Below, one piece after another: positions 57,401 through 64,000 of a stretch of DNA of 64,000 nt. Location: assembly GCA_902728285.1 (NCBI GenBank), contig CACVBU010000363.1, positions 124,001 to 188,000 on the forward strand, read 5' to 3'. This DNA is from Clytia hemisphaerica. Lineage: Eukaryota; Cnidaria; Hydrozoa; Leptothecata; Clytiidae. Position 1 is the stretch's first letter, and each line of letters opens with the position of its first letter. Both the position numbers and the translations under genes were made by a program. The notes under the pieces were generated by a model that was not told the DNA's origin, did not search any database, and saw nothing but the letters and a program-made list of their open reading frames with translations.

Positions 57401-59976
57401 TTCCGTAAAAAATATACTCAAAAAAGAAACTCTTAGCTCAGCTCTCTTATAATGTCATTTTGATGAAATTTTCCATTTTAATGGTCTAACCTATGCACCT
57501 TCCAAGTCAAATTTCTGCTGGTAGAATATATTTTTTTTCAGCAATGGAAGGAAAAAAGATTTTTCTTTCTGCTGCATATTAAATTAACGTTAGTTATGAG
57601 TTATTATTTGGGAATAACTTACTTCATCTTTAATGTTGAAAAGAATTACCTTACTTTTTCAGAATACGTTTTGCGGAACACACTAACTATAGTATTAGCT
57701 ACTACTTTCATTATTTATGCTTCAGCGATTCTGGTTTCCTCTCGGGTTTACTGAAAAACTTCCTAAATCTTAGGTCTGAACAATAATGTCCTATATCAAT
57801 AAAGGTTGAATTTGATTACCGAGAGAAGACTATTTTAATAACTTTTATTTGTTTCAAGTTACGTTTAGGACAAAACTTATTTTCGAAGTTATAGTCAGAA
57901 GACAGGCTAAATGGCATGTTCATTGAAGATTTATTCAAAATAGGAGTGAAAAAACTATGAAAACGCAGCCAAAACACAACGTTTAAAATAGTCCGCTGTA
58001 AAGAGATTCTACAGTAACAAAAAAAAAGCTTTTTCTTATCAGCAGCAACGCGTGAAAATACCTTTGAAAGGGAAAATTTAGTCGGGAAAGGCAATTGACG
58101 AAGATTTCCCCAGCGAAAAGCTTTTCTGGTCAACTTAAAGGGAATTGTGACAAAGATTCTGAAAAAAAGTGACGAAGTTTTCCCCGACTTAGGTTTTACC
58201 CGACGAAAGGTTTTACTCGAGTTGGCGATGTTATAAATCTGCTTAAAAATGATAAAGTATCACGATAGTAACAACCTGTGGACACTGTGGACACTTGATT
58301 ATTTAATTGATAATGTGGTCACGGTTTTGAATGCGGAAAATTCGATTTCAACAGCTTGATCAAGAACTACATTTAGAACAATCAAATCATGATTCTCTTC
58401 TCTGTTTCGTGTTTTGAACACGATATTATATAATGCTATGCTTGAAAGAAAATATGCGAAGGTCAGCAATGCCATGTCAATGCTCCTTAGAAAATTAACA
58501 AAGGCTATCAGTTCCCGGCCTAAAGACCTATTCATCGGCCAATACATTCGCAACTATTATTATTTTCCTGTGTGAGTCAATTTGGTCTAATCGACTTTTT
58601 AATGCTTTCAATGACGTTGTATTTTCAACCCTCACTTCAGGATAATTTTCTTATTAGGGATCAAACTTGGCCATTTTTTTTCAGTAACCAAAAGATCAAA
58701 GCTGGTCGGTGTGTAGTGTTGTATGACACCATCTGGAGTGAGGTTAAACTAGGAGATTATTTTATTTATTCGGAATAATTTTTGGATTTCAGGGACAGAC
58801 GATGACGTATCAGTGTACATTAGTCACTACTCAAACAGCCTATTAGATGAAGAAGAAATTCTATCACTAGTTCATTATTTGATGTCTTTGGATCTACAAT
58901 GTCACGTGGATTTGTTGAACCAAGTAGAGATTAACAACATGGGAGGATTACCCAATTGGATTCCTGAGCATATTTTATCTGTCAAGAAGATTTTGATGGT
59001 CATTTCAAAAGAATATCTTCAGGTTTGTTCCCAATCGACCTGGTAGGATTTTTTCAGCAGCTAGTGGGGATAAAAATAACGGTCTAAATCAATGGGGATT
59101 AATATTTCCATATTTTCTATGGCTAGGGATTTCAATTCTTTTGTTTTCAAGTCAGAAAATTCAGTGGGGATGGGAAAATTAGCATAATATTTTGCAGTGA
59201 GAATTGGTTTATTTGATTATTCTCAGTGGGGACAAAGATTGGAGGATTATTTTCAACCGGGGACGATATTTTTAAACCAATTTTTCCAGTGGGTTTGCGA
59301 GAAGGGGCCCGGTGTTTAATCTCGTACCCAGAGCCACTTTATACCACTTTGTTTCATTATTATTGATGGACGTGATACATTTCGTGAGTGCTAGCAGAAT
59401 CACCAAAAAAACTATAAGGGACTAGATACGAGTTCGGTTGGTTCCGACATTTCTTGACATAGTTAACAGTTTATCGTGTCGAAAAAATTTAAGATTACAC
59501 CATTCGTTGTGCAAAACCCCCCAGCAGACACTTTTCTTATTTTTTTTCAGCCGTGGAAATGGAGCTAAACCAGCAGTTTGTTGTATTCAAAACTACAGTT
59601 TAATATCAATCCTTGTTTGAATTTTTAGGCATTGAATCTGCAAGGAGTAGATGAAAACGATGCCCAGGTCTGCAAAATACACGCTGAGTTCGGTTACATC
59701 AAAAGTATTCTATATCATTCATGTACTAAAGCATCACCAAGACTTGTCCTTTTATTTGGGAGAGGTGTAAATTTTCAGGACCTACCGAATGAACTTCAAG
59801 GTCTACCATATTGTTATTATCCTAAACGTTTCAAAATACCGGAAGACGAAAATTGCCGGAAACTTCTTGGTATGTTGAAAGATGCAGAACCATTGAAATT
59901 GTCTACAGATTTTATTTCAAGAGCTTCTAGTTCATTTAGTTCTAATGATTTTGAACTTGCTGAAACTGTTTTATGA
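54439..59976 (+). CDS. single-pass receptor with TSP1 repeat and cytoplasmic SEFIR (IL-17R-type) domain, nine exons
   Basis: Exons inferred from GT-AG sites and phase: 54439-54604, 54802-54834, 54984-55060, 55387-55446, 55674-55737, 56028-56216, 57192-57377, 58793-59022, 59629-59976; total 1353 nt, 450 aa, all junctions in frame. Residues 1 to about 17 are a clean signal peptide. Residues about 20-133 are a cysteine-containing ectodomain (NCT and NVT sites) possibly related to IL-17R fibronectin-like modules. Residues about 134-196 form a thrombospondin type 1 repeat: WSSWSSW, RTRIRHC and six cysteines, all in one exon. About 220-242 is the TM helix, followed by a basic GRRKKKK. From about 259 the cytoplasmic part starts VSVYISHYSNSL and includes RLVLLFGRG, fitting SEFIR. 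Family role: SEFIR domains recruit Act1/CIKS-type adaptors in IL-17 signalling. Weakest calls are the 33-bp exon 2 and the donor ending exon 5. Confidence 0.82.
56466..56638. mobile_element. CCCCGACGAA word-array MITE in the receptor intron
   Basis: Ends ATACCTTATCGGGGAAAAC and GTTTTCCCCGATAAGGTAT are inverted, followed inward by TTCGTCGGG and CCCGACGAAG. The centre repeats AAGTGACGAAT..TTCCCCGACGAAAATTTTCCC. TA at both ends. It lies in the intron between the TSP1 and TM exons. Confidence 0.75.
56800..56880 (-). ncRNA. hammerhead-like remnant, minus strand
   Basis: On the minus strand TGATCATGGTG, a short stem closing with CACC, then GAAACGTC (about 56865 down to 56830). It resembles the stem II plus GAAAC part of a hammerhead, but the CUGANGA box is altered. 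Likely a decayed Penelope-type or retrozyme fragment; low confidence. Confidence 0.2.
58060..58215. mobile_element. CCCCGACGAA word-array MITE, decayed copy
   Basis: GTGACGAAGTTTTCCCCGAC at about 58170, TTGACGAAGATTTCCCC at about 58095, AGTCGGGAAAGG at about 58080 and CCCGACGAAAGG at about 58198 match words of 56466-56638. It is also in a receptor intron. Confidence 0.5.
59025..59308 (+). mobile_element. CAGTGGGGA word-array MITE, copy 1 (in the last receptor intron)
   Basis: (C)AGTGGGGA-type words at about 59060, 59091, 59162, 59225, 59258 and 59290. It shares GGATTTTTTCAGC, GGACGATATTTT and CCAATTTTTCCAGTGGG with copy 2. The right end GCGAGAAGGGG pairs with the family terminus CCCTTCTCACAGACC. 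Confidence 0.65.
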
Positions 59977-60140
59977 CATAATTTTGAATATAATTGTAGT
60001 ACTTTAATAACTTAAACTATCAAGCGATTGCGATCAAATATATTGATATAGCGAAAATGAAATATTGAAGATTGTTCAAAGATTGTTTTATTCCAGATAA
60101 GGAAATGGCAAGAGTGTCAAGATTCATCTTTTTCGACATC

Positions 60141-60431
60141 CCCTTCTCACAGACCCGGTGGGATTTTTTCAGCCAGTGGGGGTAAACACAACGGACCAAA
60201 AATCGACGGGGATTGATATTCCAATTTTTTAATGGCATTGGATTTGAATTCCATTGTTTTCGAGCCAGAAATTTCAGTGGTTTAGAAAAAATAGCTAAAT
60301 AATTTGTACTGAGGATTTGCTTATCTGATTATTTCCAGCGGGGACAAAAATTAAAGTATAATTTTCCACTGGCGACGATATTTTGGCCAATTTTTCCAGT
60401 GGGAAGGGGTTCCAGTAGGTCTGTGAGAAGG
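60141..60431 (+). mobile_element. CAGTGGGGA word-array MITE, copy 2
   Basis: Terminal CCCTTCTCACAGACC (60141) and GGTCTGTGAGAAGGG (60417-60431) are perfect inverted repeats. Internal words CCAGTGGGGG, GACGGGGA, TTCAGTGG, CAGCGGGGA, CCACTGGCGACGA and CCAGTGGGA. Same order of body strings as copy 1. Confidence 0.75.
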
Positions 60432-61320
60432 GTGTGTTTTTTTGTGGTATCAAACATTAGATTTAAAGCCCAGAAGGAGCTAGAGAGGAATCTTCAAGCT
60501 TTCTCAAGCAAGAAAAATCCCTTTCGACATATTTCAAAACTTGTACAGTCCTATTGGTCTGACATATAGAACCTAAAAGTGTCGTACCTATAATCCTCTT
60601 GTATGTCAATGCTCTCTAAAGACACCAATTGAATACCACAAGTAATAATATAGCCCTTTCAACCACTCCGTTGATTATTTTATCTACAGCTGAGCAAGAA
60701 CATTCAAATAAAGGCTCCGTTCCCAGTAAAATAGAGGTTTCCGTGCTGCAGTCTATACCAGTCTGTATGCGCCTAACCATGGTTATTCATGGTTTAACTT
60801 GCGGCAGCCGGTTCCTGGGAATGTCACGATGCTTGAATTTGAGAGTGATTCTTGTTATTGCTAGTGCTCCAAGGATATTCATCAGCCTTAGCTAGTAATT
60901 TGATTGTGTATTCATAATCAGTGCTACTAACGTTTGGTGGATAGAAAGCCTTTGCCCTTGCTTAGCTCTATGTCCTGGACACTCTATTTCATATTGATCA
61001 GTTAATTCCCGGGCACTCTATTTCATGAAAAACTAAAATAATGGAAATCCAATACCTTGTATTCTTGTATTCAACAAATATAATCTTTTTCAATGGTCTT
61101 CTAATCCAAAATCATTTTCTTTAATTGACTCGGTTATTTCTAGAGTTTCTATGTACCATCCCATCCCCGACCACCATCCCACCGAATTTCCTTTTACGTA
61201 TATATTGACGGGTATTAACTACTTGTGGTATTGCTAGAAGTCGTTTGGGAAATACCCTTTTTCGTTATTATTATGCTTTAAAAATTGACAATGAAATCGT
61301 CATCACACTATTGTGTTACA

Positions 61321-61400
61321 ACAGGGTTTGAACCCACACCGGTTATAGACCTTCAGATTTGAATGCACACGTACTAACTATTTGTGAGTTAAGGTAAAGC
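61321..61400 (-). repeat. tRNA-like fragment (probable SINE or tRNA pseudogene)
   Basis: Minus strand: TAGTTAGTACGTGTGC upstream and GGGTTCAAACCCTG as a B box. The stems do not close properly. GGGTTTGAACC recurs at about 61494 with similar neighbours in another order. Confidence 0.25.
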
Positions 61401-62426
61401 AAGCTAGCGTTATTTTCTAGGAAGTCTCGATCAATCAACCTTCAATTTAAGTAATGGGCTGTTTTCCACGTACTGACTAACTGACTACTTCAGGGTTTGA
61501 ACCAGTACGGGGGGGGGGGGGTACTAGGGCAAGATATTCAACTTTTTAACTCCCACGAGTAGGTAGGTTAAAAACACCAAAATAACAGGGTAAGTAGAAA
61601 ATTTGACATTTTTGGATTTTCAGTCTTCAGGGTCACTTTTTTCGCAAATTTCGAGTAGCGCTACGGAGCACCCCCGTTCGAAACATGATTGGTAAGATTA
61701 CACTCTTGCTAAATGCGCTACTTAAAGATGACATTTCCATAATCATCTAACGCAAGTAATGTAATAATCAAACGAAAAGTATTTCCTTGCTGGGACCCCA
61801 GTGCAATGCAGAACGATTGGCTAACGATCTACCGTTGAGAAAATATCTTAAAAGATGTTATACCTATGTGTTCTGAAACATGAAAAATAGTATCAACCCT
61901 ATTGGTATTTTTGTTTTCAACACCCGCTTGTAGGCAACGAGGGAAGGTTCAGGCTTCTAGGTTTTCTAGTTATAGGCTAATAATTCTTATTCTGTCGCTA
62001 TCATGAATATGCTATTTTGATAGTTAATTTGACAAGAAATTTAATCATTTTATTGATGAAATGAAGGCTTTATCTTTTTTATCTTTTGAAGTGGTACCCT
62101 GGTGATACCATTATGACTAGATATCCTGTTGCTAGGGAAATGCATAGTGACCAAATCAAAAAATCAAGTCGAGCTTAATTTCCTAGTTTGTTTGAAGCAA
62201 CACAGCTTGCTTAGAATGGTCGAATGATTAGTTTGCTTCAAGACTTTAACGAGTCAGGTAAGTCAACTAAAAATTGATTTTAATGAATTTTGACGAAATT
62301 CAATTTAAGTTTGTGTGGACTTTGTGTCACCCTGTTCTGTACTACTCCTCGCACAGGCGATTCTTTATTTTTTGAAAAATGTCTCTCCTGTAGGTACTAG
62401 TGAGCTCCTTCCATTAGAAATAAATA

Positions 62427-63137
62427 ATGGTTGACAATCTGAATGATCAGCAAAATGTTGGTATTGATGAAAACAAATGTCGAGAATGGATGAAGATAGC
62501 CAGATCTGTTCAAGTGTGTCTCAAACAAAACTTAATTGATATTCTACACGATCCTGAGATAGATGGTCTTCCAAAGAATTCAAAGGACCGAGACGACATT
62601 CTAAACAAATATCGTCAAGTAAATGAAAATGAATTAAAAAAGATGATTATGTTTGGGCAATTAGATTTCATTTCAAAGGATGGACAATCTCAAATCAGGA
62701 GATTATGTATTCCAAATCTGGTTTACTTAATCAATCAGTTAACCAATATTGATAAGATAGATTCTGGTAGATTTGCTGGTCTTTCCAGTGCGTTGGAAAT
62801 CCATCAAGATATTTATAAAGGTTCAATCACGTCCATGGAAGAAGAGAATTTCCAGAGCCTTTGGAAACGAATTCATGATGTATTGATTGTTCTTGGATAC
62901 TCTGAGATGCCAGTTTTCCACTATCTGAAAGAGAAAGCATCGATTGATGAGATAGATACTGAACAAATTGAGGTTCTAGATGTACGTTGCAGATCTTTAA
63001 AGGCCCTGGATAACGATATCGAAATAAAACAAAGAGAAATGAGCTATTTGATGGACTTGGTCAAATCTTATAGTTTGAAGGAACAGCAAATTGACGAGAT
63101 TTGTTCTGGTTTGGCTGCTTCACAATCTCGAGATTAA
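62427..63137 (+). CDS. hypothetical protein with probable DZIP3-type HEPN-like region
   Basis: 236 aa in one exon, ATG at 62427 after an A/T-rich leader (AATAAATAATGG). Mostly alpha-helical, acidic and soluble: no signal peptide or TM. Residues about 30-170 follow the pattern of the HEPN-like region in DZIP3/hRUL138-type proteins of invertebrates: an N-terminal helix, LVYLINQLTNI (helix at about 105), then EIHQDIYKGSI, EEENFQSLWKRIHDVLIVLGY and YLKEKASI. The catalytic RNxxxH of active HEPN nucleases is not present (SALEIHQ instead), so an enzyme is unlikely. Residues about 185-225 may form a coiled coil. Relatives with this region often add death, TIR, NACHT or RING domains; none is present here, so the gene may be a truncated or adaptor-like member. 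An upstream ATG (about 62226) would be a short uORF after splicing. Confidence 0.6.
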   Translation: MVDNLNDQQNVGIDENKCREWMKIARSVQVCLKQNLIDILHDPEIDGLPKNSKDRDDILNKYRQVNENELKKMIMFGQLDFISKDGQSQIRRLCIPNLVYLINQLTNIDKIDSGRFAGLSSALEIHQDIYKGSITSMEEENFQSLWKRIHDVLIVLGYSEMPVFHYLKEKASIDEIDTEQIEVLDVRCRSLKALDNDIEIKQREMSYLMDLVKSYSLKEQQIDEICSGLAASQSRD

Positions 63138-64000
63138 AGTGGTTCTGAAGGAGCCTCGTTTCACCAATATTGACGGAAATATTTTGAGTCATGAACTTTG
63201 GCGGATTATTCAGGTAGTCGATTTAAAGAGAGTGCCAGTTGTTAGAGATTTTATGTCTACATGCAATTCAAATAGAACAATTTTATAAAAACAAAATTCA
63301 ATGTTTCTTATAAAAGCGTTGTGAATTCATAAAGTTTTGAATTTTGACTTTTTAGAAGATATATTTTATGAGAACAAGACGCTCAATTTTGGAAAAAAAT
63401 TGAGAACAAATTAAGAATAATCCCAGCCTCAGATTTCAGAAATGCCTAAGAAAATGCCTCATTTAAGTCCCTAGATTTTATAAATCACAAAGTAATAAGA
63501 ACAATCGAGGCTGAGCCAAAATTTACTGATTGTTAAAAAAAAGCCTAAGTCTAAAGAAAATATGTGCTATATGTCAAAAACTGTACTTTTTGTTGTAAAG
63601 ATATTTTAAAGTAAGATTGAATGTGTATAATAGTAAATTTCAAAATTGATAAAGTTTTTTTTCAAAAATGCTTAAGGAATCGTCTTTCTTCTATAAAAAT
63701 CTCTTGAAATTATATACAAACAATAAATCAACAAAAAAGTCAAAAAATAAAAATGGATAACTCTAAGAAAAAATCTAAAAAAGATTGTGGTACAAAAATT
63801 ATCAAAACGCGAAATAAAATTGTCCATGCATTCTGAAAACTGTACTAGTAGTAGTATAAAAAATCTTTGTGTCGCACCAAATATAATAAAGTTTTTATAA
63901 TAAAGTCCGCAATATACAAACAAAACATCAATATATGAAAATCCGCCGCAAAAAATATCTCAATAAAATACTTAATAATAAAAATCTCTTTGTTGTTTTA
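63138..64000. other. 3' flank with a decayed GTTCTTA-family MITE
   Basis: About 63300-63550 holds TTCTTATAAAAGCG, ATGAGAACAAG, TTGAGAACAAATTAAGAATA and ATAAGAACAATCGAGG, i.e. minus-strand words of the GTTCTTA family with the 4-nt spaced pair. From 63560 to the end the sequence is A-rich with AATAAA-type strings and no gene recognised. Confidence 0.45.

Larger units (their letters stand above)
59977..62426. other. intergenic between receptor and HEPN-like gene
   Basis: Contains MITE copy 2 (60141-60431), a hAT-type MITE fragment (about 60450-60520, ATTAGATTTAAAGCCC), tRNA B-box-like strings (61325 and 61494) and a G run at 61509-61520. From 61550 to 62200 nothing recognisable is seen. A strong donor CAG|GTAAGT at about 62259 and an acceptor CTGTAG at about 62395 suggest a 5' UTR intron of the next gene. 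Confidence 0.45.

Noticed and set aside
58299..58553. 84-aa minus-strand ORF with hydrophobic stretch inside the receptor gene
   Set aside because: No recognised motif and no splice partners; probably chance in intron sequence.
63091..63288. 65-aa ORF overlapping the end of the HEPN-like gene
   Set aside because: Different frame, no domain, and no splice signal to join it to the upstream protein.

Overview
This is an AT-rich, intron- and transposon-laden animal genome segment. GT-AG introns, intronless rhodopsin-family receptors, an SLC32-type transporter, a SEFIR receptor with a thrombospondin repeat, and a full-length LINE all point to Metazoa. The style (compact single-exon receptors, many short inverted-repeat elements, SEFIR and HEPN-like genes) suggests a non-vertebrate marine animal such as a cnidarian or sponge, but I cannot name the species from sequence alone.

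Layout. 617-9914 (+): a complete six-exon DCLRE1A/SNM1A interstrand-crosslink-repair nuclease of 643 aa, with UBZ4 finger, PCNA-binding box and the full metallo-beta-lactamase/beta-CASP nuclease; its introns carry MITEs, a tRNA-derived SINE and a hammerhead-like motif. 10184-11648: a TTAA-bounded piggyBac-type non-autonomous element carrying a small spliced unknown ORF. 15135-16583 (+): intronless SLC32 (VGAT)-like vesicular amino-acid transporter. 18905-19825 (-): intronless orphan class A GPCR. 19.8-43.9 kb: about 24 kb without a recognisable protein gene, containing many MITEs, a 25-bp satellite (26251-26619), a CCAAT-box array followed by an orphan splice donor (about 24650-24798), SINEs and a 690-bp hairpin element (41506-42195). 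43940-45181 (+): second intronless class A GPCR with an aspartate at 3.32. 49975-53460 (-): LINE with an intact 1020-aa endonuclease/reverse-transcriptase ORF. 54439-59976 (+): a nine-exon receptor of 450 aa that I assembled from signal peptide, short ectodomain, TSP1 repeat, TM helix and cytoplasmic SEFIR (IL-17-receptor type) domain. 62427-63137 (+): single-exon 236-aa protein with a probable DZIP3-type HEPN-like region.

The most unusual signal is in the repeats. Many elements of about 170-350 bp are built as arrays of one short word repeated five to eight times (GTTCTTA, ATTCTTA, GTTCCTTA, AAGGGTCG, TTCACG, AAACGGGGG, CCCCGACGAA, CAGTGGGGA). Between copies of related elements the body is conserved while the word changes at every site together, as if a DNA-binding specificity shifted and all its sites followed. 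Several of these elements are nested in one another. I do not recognise this as a named transposon family.

The protein genes are not an operon and share no obvious pathway; the SEFIR receptor and the HEPN-like gene are only about 2.5 kb apart and both belong to families often linked with innate immunity, but that link is inference.
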